From Centroberyx gerrardi (taxonomy: Eukaryota; Chordata; Actinopteri; Beryciformes; Berycidae), in assembly GCF_048128805.1 (NCBI RefSeq), contig NC_136012.1:841543-905542 (forward strand): a DNA stretch of 64,000 bases. The letters are read 5' to 3'. The notes beneath the pieces were generated by a model. The model saw only the letters and a list, made by a program, of their open reading frames with translations, ran no database searches and had not been told where the DNA came from. Positions 10,151-22,436 of this stretch are shown here, in pieces (position 1 is the first letter of the stretch; every line of letters begins with the position of its first letter). A program made the translations under genes and the position numbers.

Positions 10151-12692
10151 GTACGGTGGCCCTGAGGGTCAAAACACAACGACATTTCACAAAACACGAC
10201 ATTTCACAAAACACAACAATATTTCAGAAAACACAATGACATTTCACAAAACAAATGAACATTTCACAAAACAAATGAACATTTCACAAAACACAACATT
10301 TCACAAAACACAACAACATTTCACAAAACAAATGAACATTTCACAAAACACATTTCACAAAACACAACAACATTTCACAAAACAAATGAACATTTCACAA
10401 AACACAACAACATTTCACAAAACAAATGAACATTTCACAAAACACAACAACATTTCACAAAACACAACATTTCACAAAACACAACATTTTACAAAACACA
10501 CTTCACAAAACACAACATTTCACAAAACAAATTAACATTTCACAAAACACAACATTTCACAAAACACAACATTTCACAAAACAAATTAACATTTCACAAA
10601 ACATTTCACAAAACACATTTCACAAAACAAATTAACATTTCACAAAACACAACATTTCACAAAACAAATTAACATTTCACAAAACACAACAACATTTCAC
10701 AAAACAAATTAACATTTCACAAAACACAACATTTCACAAACAAATTAACATTTCACAAAACACATTTCACAAAACACATTAACATTTCACAAAACACAAC
10801 ATTTCACAAAACACAACATTTCACAAAACAAATTAACATTTCACAAAACACAACATTTCACAAAACACAACAACATTTCACAAAACAAATTAACATTTCA
10901 CAAAACACAACATTTCACAAAACACAACAACATTTCACAAAACACAACATTTCACCAAACACAACAACATTTCACAAAACACAACAACATTTCACAAAAC
11001 ACAACGGCAAAAGAGAAAACAATTCAACATTTCACAGAAAACGGAAAAGGTAGGTCCTTTCTTTGTTGTTACTGATTGGATGTATTCGTTGTCACTCGAG
11101 GTAACAGGAAGTGGGACCAGAGCAATGGCTCTGAGAGATGTGTTCTGCTGGTTCAGATGAACAGAAAATAACGGTTCCGGCATTTAGCCTTCAAAATAAA
11201 AGTGCGATATTTTAAACATGTATAAATACTGTTTTAAACCAATTACTTTGTATTTAATTGTCAAATTCAATAAGTGAACACCCATATTAATGTTTGATGT
11301 CAAAATAATAGAGAAAAATGCTATATGTGCCATTTTTAACTATAAACGCTGCATATATTACACTTTCTGACATTTTTGACTAAATTGGACACTGTACAGT
11401 TTACCTTTTAGTGTAACTGCACAAGTTCTATGTCAAAACACTGCAGACCTGAACTTTCACACACACTAATATTTAGGCCCAAATGGTTTAAGAAAAGTCA
11501 TGACAGGCCCTCAAAGTCAGCCATACTCTAACACTGTGACATTTGTAGAAAAAAGTATCTAAGACACACATTTGAAACACACACAATAGTGTCAAGTCAA
11601 GTCTTTTTCACACTGTAAAATCTTTTTTTTTTTTACAGTTTTCAATTTTACTGGTTTCAATGGCAGGTGTGACTGAAAAAAAGAAATGGGACAAATTAGA
11701 TATAAATACATAAATAATAAATAAACAGCTTGGACCTAAATGATAGTGTGTAGAGAAAGTACAGATCTACAGGAGTGTTTTGATAGAACTTGTGCAGTTA
11801 CAATGAAAGATAAACTGTACAGTGTCCAACTTAGTCAGAAAATGTCACATTATTACAGTATGGCTGACTTTGAGGGTCATGACTTTTCTTTAAGAGCTTG
11901 GGCCTAAACGTTGGTGTGTAGTGAAAGTACACATCTGCAGGAGTGTTTTGACATAGAACTTGTGCAGTTACTCTAAACTGTACAGTGTCCAGTCAGAAAT
12001 ATCAAAAAGTGTAATACATGCAGCATTTATAGTTAACAATGGCGCATAATATGGCATTTTTCATTATTATTTTGACATCAAACATTACTGTAATATGGGT
12101 GTTCACTTATTGAATTTGACGATTAAATACAAAGTAATTGGTTTAAAACAGTATTTATACATGTTTAAAATATCATGCTTTTATTTTGAAGGCTAAACGC
12201 CCAAACTGGAAGTGTTTTCTGTTCATCTGAACCAGTGGAACACATCTCTCAGAGCCATTGCTCTTGTCCCACTTCTTGTTACCTTGAAACGAATACATCC
12301 AATCAGTAATGACAAAGAAAGGACCTACCTTTTCCGTTTTCTGTGAAATGTTGAATTGTTTTCTCTTTTGCCGTTGTGTTTTGTGAAATGTTGTTGTGTT
12401 TTGTGAAATGTTATTGTAATTTGTTTTGTGAAATGTTGTTGTGTTTTGTGAAATGTTAATTTGTTTTGTGAAATGTTGTTGTGTTTTGTGAAATGTTAAT
12501 TTGTTTTGTGAAATGTTGTGTTTTGTGAAATGTGTTTTGTGAAATGTTAATTTGTTTTTTTAAATGTTGTGTTTTGTGAAATGTCCTTGTGTTTTGTGAA
12601 ATTTTGTTGTGTTTTGTGAAATGTTGTTGTGTTTTGTTAAATGTCGTGTTTTGTGAAATGTTGTTGTGTTTTGACCCTCAGGGCCACCGTAC
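10151..12692. mobile_element. 2.5-kb foldback element with tandem-repeat arms
   Basis: The ends are inverted copies: GTACGGTGGCCCTGAGGGTC at 10151 and its complement ending at 12692. Inside the left end lies about 840 bp of tandem ATTTCACAAAACACAAC-type units (10180-11005). The right side carries the complementary array, only about 315 bp (12360-12675). Further inward, unique inverted arms match (about 11005-11480 against 11950-12360), with a central loop and an extra partial copy near 11780. The arrays translate to FTKHNISQN-like repeats, which I treat as meaningless. No transposase is present. Superfamily is unknown; foldback-type DNA transposon is the best description. Confidence 0.8.
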
Positions 12693-12890
12693 AAGGGTTT
12701 TCTCTTTGTCTTTACTGAAGGATCAACATGTTGGAAGTGATTTTTCCATCTGCCTTTCACTCCCTCCACCATCTGCCATTGGCAGAAACTGAAAACTTTA
12801 GCTCTGTTTGCACTGGAAGAACTCTTCCTGTTTTGTGCCATAAATCAATTCAGCAGATTTCCCGCCAAATCTGACCCGGTGGCTCACAAT

Positions 12891-13652
12891 GACTGTGTTT
12901 GCATGGACTTGAGTATCCCGGTTGTTTGCGCATGTAAACATCATATCCCGATTTCAGAAACCTGGATAAGCCCTTATCCCGGTTTTGAGAAACCCGATTA
13001 TGCTAGCTGGAGTACCCCGAAAGAAACTGGGATACTGTTGCATGTATACATCTTATCCCGGTTTCTGACCGCTGCCGACTACCTGCGCAGGCGCAGCTTC
13101 AGCCAAGTGACGTAGCAGAAAAACACAAACAATGGTGGCAACGAGAGCGTCTCACTTCTGGAGCGATGACGAAACAGAGTTTTGTCTTTCGGTGATGAAA
13201 GAATTAAATATACTTGGCAGTTTAGATGGGAGAAAGCATCGAAATGCTGACCTATTCAAGTCTGTAGTATACAGACTACAGGACGCCAGTTTCCCAACAC
13301 ATACAGTGGAGCAAGTCAGGTCACGGTGGAAAATACTAAATATAGCTTATAGCCCGCTATAATCCAAAGTGGTCTCATTTTCAAAAGCCACAGTCAAATT
13401 AATTTAAGGTTAACAGTTAAAGAGGAATATCAGATTAACGATTTCAAAATTGCCGGTTTGTGTTGTAAACATCACAGGCGCCTGAGCAAATAGCATGCAG
13501 TAATCAGTAACCGGGATACTAGTATCTATCATGTATACGGGGATATGAATAACCAGATTTCTCTGTGTTCCATGTAAACGCCATATCCCGAATATGATCA
13601 AAACCGGGATAAGCCTCATAACCGGGATACTCAAGTCTATGTAAACGCAGTC
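12891..13652 (+). mobile_element. Harbinger-type DNA element with Myb/SANT ORF
   Basis: Terminal inverted repeats of about 33 bp begin GACTGTGTTTGCATGGACTT on the left and GACTGCGTTTACATAGACTT on the right (complement). They are flanked by the 3-bp duplication AAT on both sides. About ten TATCCCG/CGGGATA motifs crowd the subterminal regions. A Myb/SANT-like ORF lies inside and no DDE transposase is present. Three-bp duplication plus Myb protein fits the PIF/Harbinger superfamily; the element is non-autonomous or deleted. Confidence 0.75.
13132..13362 (+). CDS. Myb/SANT-like DNA-binding protein of a Harbinger-type element (76 aa)
   Basis: The ORF starts in a good context (AACAATGG). Residues 8-70 read as a trihelix Myb/SANT-like domain: FWSDDETEFCLSVM (helix 1), a middle helix around NADLFKSVVYRLQDA, and a third helix EQVRSRWKILNIAY with the typical W. 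In Harbinger elements such proteins bind subterminal motifs and help load the transposase on DNA. Here the product is short, stops shortly after the third helix and lacks the usual linker and C-terminal part, so it is probably a truncated relic. Upstream, at 13085-13113, are an NRF1-like GCGCAGGCGC and a CRE-like TGACGT that could serve as a promoter. Expression is unknown. Confidence 0.5.
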   Translation: MVATRASHFWSDDETEFCLSVMKELNILGSLDGRKHRNADLFKSVVYRLQDASFPTHTVEQVRSRWKILNIAYSPL

Positions 13653-15393
13653 AATGTAAACTGCAGTGTAGAGGCCAGTAAAGACTGACAATAATTATCA
13701 GCGATGCTCTCATTTGTTTACGATCAATATACTAATGTCTATGAATGTAAATTAATGTGGTAATGACTTACTGATGTTAAAATGGATCACCTTGTTTCCC
13801 TTTATTGATTCGTGTTTGTATGTGCAAATGTATGTGCAATAAATGTGTGTGTGTGTCTGTGCATGTGTTTGTGTGTGCTGGCCTGGGAAATTGCGTGTGT
13901 GTGTTTTCTTGTACCTGAGTTCATGTTTGTGTGGTTGAGTAGTTTTTTTTTGTTTGTGTGTGTGTGTGTGTGTGCCTGCCTGCATGCAACTGTGTGTGGA
14001 GGCGTGTCTGCCCACATATTGTGCACACGTTTTTCGCTGTTGTTTGCCAGTGAATGAGAAAACCGCTAAAGTGATCGCGGTGGCGTTCCAACATGCCAGG
14101 TACCCGAGCATGAAGGGAGAGAAGTCATTGCTCAGGCAAAGTCAAAAACAATGAGTGGACACTGAACATGAAGAACATGTTTTCACGTGGACAAATGATT
14201 CAGCATGCAAGAACGGATCTATCACTGTTATAGTCTCTTATTCAGTCATGTAACTTGCTCAGCCAATTTCAGACAGGGACTTCACAATAGATTATCATTG
14301 GTAATTAAGTTAGCATGGGATTGTATCATAAAGAGAAAGTTCAACTTTGTTCAGGCAGTTTGAGCCTCATTACCAGAACTGTTTTAATTCGGCCCAAATG
14401 GATAGACGGCAGAGTTGATCTAATTAGAAGGAGTTTTAGACTGTTTGAGGATCCAGATGCTCCACAGAAGCAGTGCTGATGCAGGATCATAGACCAATTT
14501 GCTCTTTTCCAGATGTACTGATTCTACCTTCAAGGGAAAAACAGATTTTGAATGAGCTCTTCTATTGTGAGTTATAATTATAAGCTCTATGGACTTTCTC
14601 AGTAGATAATGGTCTTTAGAGGAACTATGGATACAGCTTCATTATCTCTATATATAGTAATCATTATAAGTCATCCGTCATCTATCTCTGTGATGTCATG
14701 TAGTGCAGTCCAGAATTTATAGTAGTAACTAATGTGTGTTATATATGGTCCCTGTAACATCAAGAACCAGGACATTTCTCTAAGGTCCACCAATGAACTA
14801 GGGTTAGTACGATATCTCAGGCTAATATTGTCTATTTATTAAAAATCTAATATGATGGACATGGTGCAGTGTGATTGATTACATATGTATTGTAGAATTG
14901 TTCAATACTATACTGGTTGTTTGTGGGAAGCCCTTAACCTGAACTGATTGACATTTTGATTAGATTCCATTCAACTATCTATGATAGTAGTAGTAGTTTA
15001 AATTTATAGATATTGAATATCAGCACAAAATATCAGGTATCAGCTTAGGTGTTTCAGGGGCAGCAAGGTGTGCAGCTATGTTGAGGAGGGGAAGCGAATA
15101 TATGTTGGCTAGTGTTTGTAAGTTTGAGTCTTTGTATTGATTTGTTCATTTCGAGTCAGTCCATCTCAATTCAGTATACGGGTTACGTACGTACTGAAAC
15201 TCGAGAACCCGAATGAATGGCTAAAGGTCCCAGATTCTACACTTTCCAGTGTTTTATTTTATGTCTTGAGGTCCATTAAAAGCTGTTTGTGTGGTGTCAT
15301 GTACCAAAAACACTCTCAATCCATTTTTACACGTTCATTTTCCAGCATCTCTCTGAGCCTTACCAAGAACAGGCTGTTTTTGTTGTTGTGTCT
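13653..15393. other. Intergenic with dispersed repeat
   Basis: TG-rich tracts lie at about 13810-13980. The segment 14825-15045 resembles 57045-57290 in an SPDL1 intron in the same orientation ('tattgtagaattg', 'actggttgt', 'gggaagaccttaacctgaa'), marking a dispersed repeat. No gene is recognised. Confidence 0.55.
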
Positions 15394-15728
15394 TTAAGGC
15401 TCATTAATATTAACGACTCTGTTCTGATTGGCTAACCGTTCCAAGAGTGAAATGTGAGACACCACAGCGCCGGCAGCTACAGGTAGGGAAAACTCTCCGG
15501 TAAATAAGCCTATTAGCCTATTATTTCTTACAAAAATGATAATGAGTGAACCTTTGTGATGCCACAAAGTTACGGCTTATTTAGAGGCTCAGTTTTCTAA
15601 TATGGATTGTATGGATTTAGTTGGCGACCGTGCGTTTTGATACTTTCACAATGTTTAGATAGCACATCCAACTTCTTTATAATCAAAGAGGCAAGGGAAA
15701 TCCCGTTTTCCACAATATGGGACCTTTA
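15394..15728. mobile_element. Possible short MITE
   Basis: The segment begins TTTAAGGCTCATTAATATTAA and ends ACAATATGGGACCTTTAA. The second end is an end sequence I recognise as common in fish genomes. Only the outermost TTTAAGG/CCTTTAA bases are inverted, so the boundaries are tentative. Confidence 0.4.
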
Positions 15729-15761
15729 ATGAGCTTTGATGGAAGCTTGAAGTGGGAGGAA

Positions 15762-16278
15762 CCTATGAAGGCAAATAAGGGCCATAAAAATTGAATTTTA
15801 GCAGCCACTGAATTCTTAATATTGAAAATTAATCACAGCTGAACTCATAACATTGAAATATTTTACTTTGAAAACCATGTATCTGAATTTATTGGTTCTG
15901 AATTCACCTCTTTGAACTTAAAATATTACATTTCTTGATTTGCAATTTCAAAAGCTGAAATTTAAATATATTTTTTTCAATGTTCACAAATTCAGATCCA
16001 AAAATTAAAGTTTCAGAATTTCAAAAAAACATATTCAGGTTGCTCACATTCGACTGGTCAAATTTGGTTCCAGAAATTAAAGTCGAAAAAATTCAAATGG
16101 AACATCATTCAAATTCGACTGGTCAAATTCAGATCCAAAAATTCAGTTTGCAACATCCGGGCTACCAAGGACAGGCTAAGCAATTGAGTCTGAATGCAAT
16201 CGAACCGACTTCTGGCCTATCAGAGCACGGTCTGTCAGCCACTTGATCCAGGAAAAAGGCTGGCTGCTCCAGCAGCAG
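15762..16278 (+). repeat. Left copy of a 0.5-kb inverted repeat pair
   Basis: It begins CCTATGAAGGCAAATAAGG, runs through AATTC-rich sequence (TCAAATTCGACTGGTCAAATTC) and ends near 'aaaggctggctgctccag'. It matches 23656-24181 in reverse complement along essentially its whole length. Confidence 0.8.
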
Positions 16279-16429
16279 GCCCCTGTCATGTGATCCAGGG
16301 ACCTGCTGCAAGAGGTGGAAGTGTCATTGATTTTTGAAACTATATGAATGTGAAGAAAGTAGAAATCGACAATATGTATAATAAATTAATTCATTAATTT
16401 ACTGCCGACCAAAACTTCCAGAACACGCT

Positions 16430-17090
16430 CAGTGGGTGTTAGGAATGGTTTGTCTTCTTGGACCCAAATGCAGACACGGACAAGGTGTAAAAGGTAAAGG
16501 GGTTTATTGAAGGTAGGATTTAGAGGTGAAGAGATGAAGGCAGGTAGCCGGAGTTGGGAAGATGATCGGGGCTGGGCTGGCCGGCGAGCTGACGGGTTAG
16601 CCGGCGAGCGAAACGGCTGGCTGGAGCTCGGGTTGGTATATAGCGAGCTGGCAGACAGGCAGGAAAGCTGGGTGGCTGGCAGATGTGGCGCGGGCAGGTG
16701 GAGAGACTCATGGAGGAAATCCTGGGCACAGGAGAGACACGATCAACATGAGCAGAACTAGGTACACAAGGTTAGTCCAAACATGAAAGTGTAGAGCGAC
16801 CGAGAGTGTGTCTACCACGGAGTTGGTGGAACAATCTGGCGACCACTGGTAGGAACGCCGGGGTTGATATACAGGAGGTGATGAGTGATGAGGTTCAGGT
16901 GTGTCGGCAACTCAGGAACCCAGAAGCTGGGAAGGAGAGGGAGCCACGCCCACGCCACACACGACATGCACAGACAACACAGAAAGACAGACCAGGGAGG
17001 CGGAGACACACAGGGGGCAGGGAACAACGAGAAACACAAGGAAAACTAGAGTCACGGCAAGAGCCGTGACAGTGGGGGATATTATATAAG
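16430..17090. repeat. Unclassified GC-richer repeat ending in a hairpin
   Basis: The composition (GGCTGG/CCGG-rich) differs from the AT-rich surroundings. The start (GTTAGGAATGGTTTGTCTTC) and the perfect hairpin GTCACGGC-AAGA-GCCGTGAC at 17051-17070 recall fish dispersed repeats. No coding domain or long terminal repeat was found. Confidence 0.4.
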
Positions 17091-17116
17091 ACTCAACGGA
17101 AGAAACGGACAACAGT

Positions 17117-17275
17117 GACTACGTTTACATGCACACAATACAAACTGTAATCTGTTATGTTGTCTGTAGTGTGGTAGGTTGCACTGCTGCCTGTCTTGGC
17201 CAGGACACTATTGAAAAAGAGATTTTTAATCTCAATGAGGCTTTTCCTGGTTAAATAAATAAATCAAATACACCA
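17117..17275 (+). repeat. Harbinger-like terminus plus LINE 3' tail
   Basis: GACTACGTTTACATGCAC at 17117 matches the terminal repeat of the 12891 element, but no partner end was located. 17185-17270 reads like a fish L2-type LINE tail ('gagatttttaatctcaatga' ... 'ctggttaaataaataaat'). Confidence 0.5.
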
Positions 17276-17649
17276 TAGTCGCATTTCTTGAACTGTGACC
17301 AATTTGCACATGTGTCCAGCTTACCATGTGAAGGTAAAAGTTAATTGTAGTCTGTACTGGGCTAGATTAAGGGGCTATTCTTACCAATATCTGTCATCCA
17401 CAACAGCTTGTAGGATATATTTCAGTTAATATCGCTATATCCATCCAAAGGCGGCTTGACAGTTGTGTGTGTGTTCCATCTGCAGCCTTTAATTTGATGA
17501 GGTGCGCATTTTCAAAAATTACGCACACCTCAGTATCTTGATTAAATATTGCACAATCAGCATCCACACAAACATCTGTGTTTTTGTGCACACCAAGCTG
17601 GTAGGCCATTCCGTGCAGCTTCCAGGTTTCTACAGTGCAAATAATCCAA

Positions 17650-19273
17650 CTCACGGCAGTTCGCGAAATAGTCACGTAATTTAATCTATCGATTCGTGTT
17701 CATGGACACGATTTTTCCATTTTTTTCGTGACACTCAGCACGACTTTCAAACTACTGTATTTCAATTGGAAGTATCTTTCGTGCCTGCAGCACGTTTTTT
17801 TTTCTGTCAGTCGGGACTCGGTAGCACAGAAGCCGTAACATAACCTTTGATTTTAATGATGCCTTTAACATTTCTCAACACAAAAACACGAAAGTGTCCC
17901 TGATAACTCAACAATACGATAGGTTAATGTTATGGCCATCCGTTTTAATTATTTCACCTTCGAAGGCTACATTAGCCTACCCATGATCCTCAGCGACCAT
18001 TACTATGAAAAAAAGATATAAAAGATATATCTACTGAATATATCAAATATCTAGTGCAGCCGAACTAGTAATTACACTGCATCTAGATGATCTATGTTAA
18101 GAAAAAGTAAAGATATCGGTTTATTTCAGATATTTTAGCCAAAACAGGAGTCGAACACACACACATTGGATGACATGGCTCACGGAAGGGCATTGCACTG
18201 TTGTGGGTGGACTTGGTGCGTTGAACTCCTGTTTTGGCTAAAATATCTGAAATAAACCAACATCTTTACTTTTTCTTAACATAGATCATCTAGATGCAGT
18301 ATAATTACTAGTTCAGCTGTAATAGATGTTTGATATATTCAGTAGATATATCTTTTTACGAACCTACTTACAACCCTACTTTGCAAACCAGAAGAACTAC
18401 AACTGTGGTGGTGATTTGTATCAAGCTGCATGGCGCGGCTCTAGGGAATTGTAGTTTTTAAAAAATATTAGCGTTTTTCCTACAATTGGAAGTTGTAAAT
18501 ATTGAATTGAGAGTACACTGAGGAGTTTAAGGAGATGGTAAACACATTTGTGTAATCAGATTTTAAATATCTAATTGTTAAATGGGTGAAAATTAATTTT
18601 AACCATATTTTACCCATATTTGACAGCACACCCAGTTGACTATACTCACATGATAGCTGAGGTCAAGAGCTCTTTATAACAGTTGGTCCCATGTCTGTAA
18701 CCCCTTTTGTTGCTGAATTATAAGCCTTCAAACATACACCGAGGTCAAGGTTCAAAGGACAGCATTTCAAAGCAGGAGCCATGTAGAATCTTCATACTGA
18801 CATATGTTACCCTCCAGGTCGAGACCTTTCCAACGATGTATTTGGTTTAGCTCTACGACAAAGTTTTAATTTTTTCATTTCACAGAGCACTTTGAAGGCC
18901 CAATATATAAAATGAAGCTTTTTGTTTCTTTGTCGTAGAGCTAAACCAAATACATCGTTGGAAAGGTCTCGACCTGGAGAGTAACATATGTCAGTATGAA
19001 GATTCTACATGGCTCCTGCTTTGAAATACTGATCTTTGAACCTTGACCTCGGTGCATATTTGAAGGCTTATAATTCAGCAACAAAGGGCTGTTGTCTGGC
19101 CCGAGTCCCGACTGACAAAAAAAAAAACGTGCTGCAGGCACGAAAGATACTTCCAATTGAAATACAGTAGTTTGAAAGTCGTGCTGAGTGTCACGAAAAA
19201 AATGGAAAAATCGTGTCCATGAACACGAATCGATAGATTAAATTACGTGACTATTTCGCGAACTGCTGTGAGA
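17650..19273. mobile_element. Foldback element with three nested inverted repeats
   Basis: The outer arms, about 180 bp each (17650-17830 and 19087-19273), start CTCAC(G/A)GCAGTTCGCGAAAT and contain TTTCGTGCCTGCAGCACG. Inside lie two further independent palindromes. One is 18012-18355, with arms of about 140 bp around a roughly 60-bp spacer. The other is 18705-19085, with arms of about 150 bp around a roughly 75-bp spacer. No protein is encoded and no convincing target duplication was found. Confidence 0.8.
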
Positions 19274-20729
19274 CCGGGTTGAATAATCAGGAATACAGGA
19301 GACGGACGGTGACATCCTGGAGGCGCGCCGGACACAGCGGCTCAGCTCCATCCAAACACACCACAACAAATGCATGCATCGTCTCCTTCCTTTCAACAGG
19401 TTTCCCAATAGTAGAGCCTGAAGCATGCCATTTTGTAATTGTAATAGAGATAGATAGGCATATGGCTGCGACGATGTGGTAGAGCACAATCAGTAGTAGT
19501 AGTAGTAGTTGTTTTGATTAAATTTGAAAGTGGCGGGACAGAAAAGGAGTTACTTTTATCAAAACATTTATCTAGGCTATATATGCCATTTCCACAATTC
19601 TCTTGAAAAATGGAAGTGCTTCAGTCAACGGTATTATCATATTATCATTACCATGCTTATCATACGCATATGATAAGAAATGCCAATTTCATGTATAGAA
19701 TGGTCCAGAGATGAAGTTTTTTTCAGGTCAGGTACTCAAGCAGTAGCTTTGGGCTATATTAGGCCACACACGGTAAGACCCTAAAGGAAAAGTAGCCTAT
19801 AGTGATACCAGGATATACGTAGATGATTAGGACAGTATGAACTTAATATCTATCGGTTCTATCGGTTCCTGGTTACATACCCCGCCCTCAACACACCTGG
19901 TTAATATATCGGGCTTTGTTAACCATGTTGCTTCACTTACCATGTTGTGGTCATTCACTGTAGGCCTAAATACAGCACAGAGAATCCTCATGTCCGCAGT
20001 CACTGCACCAGATTTGTATGAATTTCTAAATAATAGTTATTAACTAACCAGCCAGTCAAGTGGCTAGCTGACTCCCATCTTATTTTGTCATCAGAAATTA
20101 TTCCGTAGTTGAAGTCTGCTGTCAAGCATCACTGAATACTGTCACAAAATAAACTCACTTTACCCTCCTGTCGTCACACATAAAACTTAAATGTTATGAA
20201 CTGTCAAATTGTTTCAAGTCTCAAACACATTTAGAAAAAATGCATTCATGAAAAGACCGCATTGCATGGTCAGATTTCACAACTTTATTCCAGCAGACAA
20301 ATATACCTACATAGATTTCAAAAACATTTATATGGAATTATGTGAAATGATAAATGAATTAATAGTATAACAAATTAATTAGGCCTAGTATTGTAAGAAT
20401 TGATAAATTAAGTTACGTCCCTTCCTCCCGGTGGGGAGAGAAGCGCAGCGGGAAGCAGAGCTCCATCCAGGCTGACGGACTGTTCTCACCCTGGCATGGA
20501 AGTATATCCTGGATGTCCCTGGATGAAAGAAATAAACCTGTACTCCATTGTTCTAAGACGTTAATGGTATACACCTAACCATACATTTATATTTATTCTA
20601 AAATATTTGTTTGTAACCTCAACATTAACAGCGAATTTGAGCTATAGGCTACTATAAGAAAAGCAAGGCAGATACCTATCACTAATCTCTATGGTAAACT
20701 AGGATGCTGTCGGGGGCCGACAGCAAGGG
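19274..20729. other. Intergenic, no gene recognised
   Basis: An (AGT)n tract lies near 19494-19510. A perfect small hairpin GCTGTCGG-GGG-CCGACAGC sits at 20706-20724, five bases before the next element. Nothing else is supportable. Confidence 0.5.
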
Positions 20730-21987
20730 TATATCCCCGAAATTCCCCAATCCTCAAAGGCCCCATTAAGTCAAATGTAATAAAAAGCCATTCAATTCAT
20801 TCCCCAATAATAAAGGGTATGTACCTTAACTATTTTTTTAACGCTCAATAACAAATTTAACTACTAATTAAAAATAGCCGCTAGCGGCAATGGCTGGGTT
20901 CATGCCAGTACAGCAGCCAGAGCTGAAACGTGGAAGTTTGCATTAAGATTACTGTCAGTTTTGTCATATTAGGCTGTTGAGCCATCAGGCCCCAAGCTAT
21001 CAAGTTCTGATACTGAACAATGTAATAGCAAGTTAAATGTCAATATCCAACTTCGTATTGGCTTTACTGTGTCTAGCTGTACACTCAAAATGCTGCTGTT
21101 GGGCAAAATCTGGTCGGATCTGTATGGAAATTGCATGCTCCACATAAAGGTTGGAACATGATTGCCAAGTTTCATAGTGATTGGTGAAATTCTGTTTGAG
21201 TTATAAGCCAAAATGTCATAGGCCACGCCCACTTTCACTAATGACGACCAAACTTCAGATTTTGACTAGGACATGGTCCTAGAGCATGCGTAGCGAATTT
21301 CGTGCAATTTCACCTATTGGATTAGGAGATACAGTTTTCTGGCCTTTGTGGCGCCCCCTATTAGTCAATATTTGAATGGCTTTGCACACATGTTCATTCA
21401 TTATATCTGAACACGTCCAAGTTTCATAATGATTGGACCACCAATTTAGCTTATAGGCCACACCTCGTTCACAACTTTAAGAGTTAATATCTTCAAAACT
21501 GCAGTAGATATCAACAATCTATGAACAAAATTGAAAGAGGACCATAGATGCTACTGACCGATTTTGGTGGTAATTGGTCAAACAGTGTAGGAGGAGATGT
21601 TAAAAATGTGTTTTTCAAATAATTCAAAATATCTCAAAAATTTTCCAGGCGGACCTTGAGGGTCCTTATGGCAAATTTGTAGAGTACGGTTAGGTGGACA
21701 TGTGTACCAAGTTTCATGTAAATCGGATAAACATTGTGGGAGATACAGCCCTTTAAACTTTTTATTTTTGACCTTTAATTATAGCGCCACCATCAGGCTG
21801 ATTATAATCATAAACACATCAAAATCAATAGAGTTCTTCCTCTAGGGGTCATCAATGTCCATACCAAATTTTAAAAGATTCTTATAAAAACTGTTCAAGT
21901 TATCGCGTTCACACGAAGGATCTGCGGCGGACGCGGCGGCAGGTGGGGTGAATCCATAATATCCCCGCAACTCATTTCGGGGATATA
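20730..21987. mobile_element. Non-coding DNA element with 14-bp TIRs
   Basis: It starts TATATCCCCGAAAT and ends ATTTCGGGGATATA, a perfect 14-bp inverted pair compatible with a TA target. The interior contains phrases typical of a widespread fish repeat ('ccaagtttcatgtaaatcgg', 'ccaagtttcataatgattgg'). The right end also carries a second inverted ATATCCCCG near 21959. No transposase ORF was found. Confidence 0.65.
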
Positions 21988-22436
21988 AATACCACAAGCA
22001 GGCTAAAAAGCTAACAAGCCACGTGTAGCTTTACCTGCATTTTCAACAACGAAAATGTGTTCAGAAAACACTTTAAGCGTTTTACTAATATCTGATGACA
22101 CACGAACCATCTTAGTAAAAACAAATATTGTCTAATTACATTTGTAGTCCAGAGTAGCAGTGACGTTGGAGGATGCGACCTCTGCTGTTCACTCTTTTCA
22201 CAGGCAGGTTAGCCTAGCGTTAGCTTTTTACTAATATTGATTACATTTATACGTTAAAACGCATAAACGCGGTGTTGACTTGTCAAGATTATCTTATATA
22301 TTAGTGTACAGGAATATCATAAGCCTGCGTTGAACACTTATTTTCAGAAATAAGCTAAATTGAAGTGGGGCTGCGGCCAACGAACCATGGCAGAGCTGAC
22401 TTCTTCTTGACCCATGTGGCTTGCCGTACACGCACC

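Noticed and set aside
10236-10635. Long open frames with FTKHNISQN repeats
   Set aside because: They arise from a 17-bp-type non-coding tandem array. Both strands and several frames stay open only because the unit lacks stops.
13812-14157. Possible exon (VNEKTAKVIAVAFQHARYP)
   Set aside because: Short, no recognisable family, flanked by TG repeats; no linked exons found.
17051-17070. Helitron 3' terminus
   Set aside because: A hairpin is present, but no CTRR-T end follows within the expected distance and no matching 5' TC end was found.
17394-17675. 93-codon minus-strand ORF beside the foldback
   Set aside because: Its N-terminus is the foldback arm itself; no transposase motif is visible.
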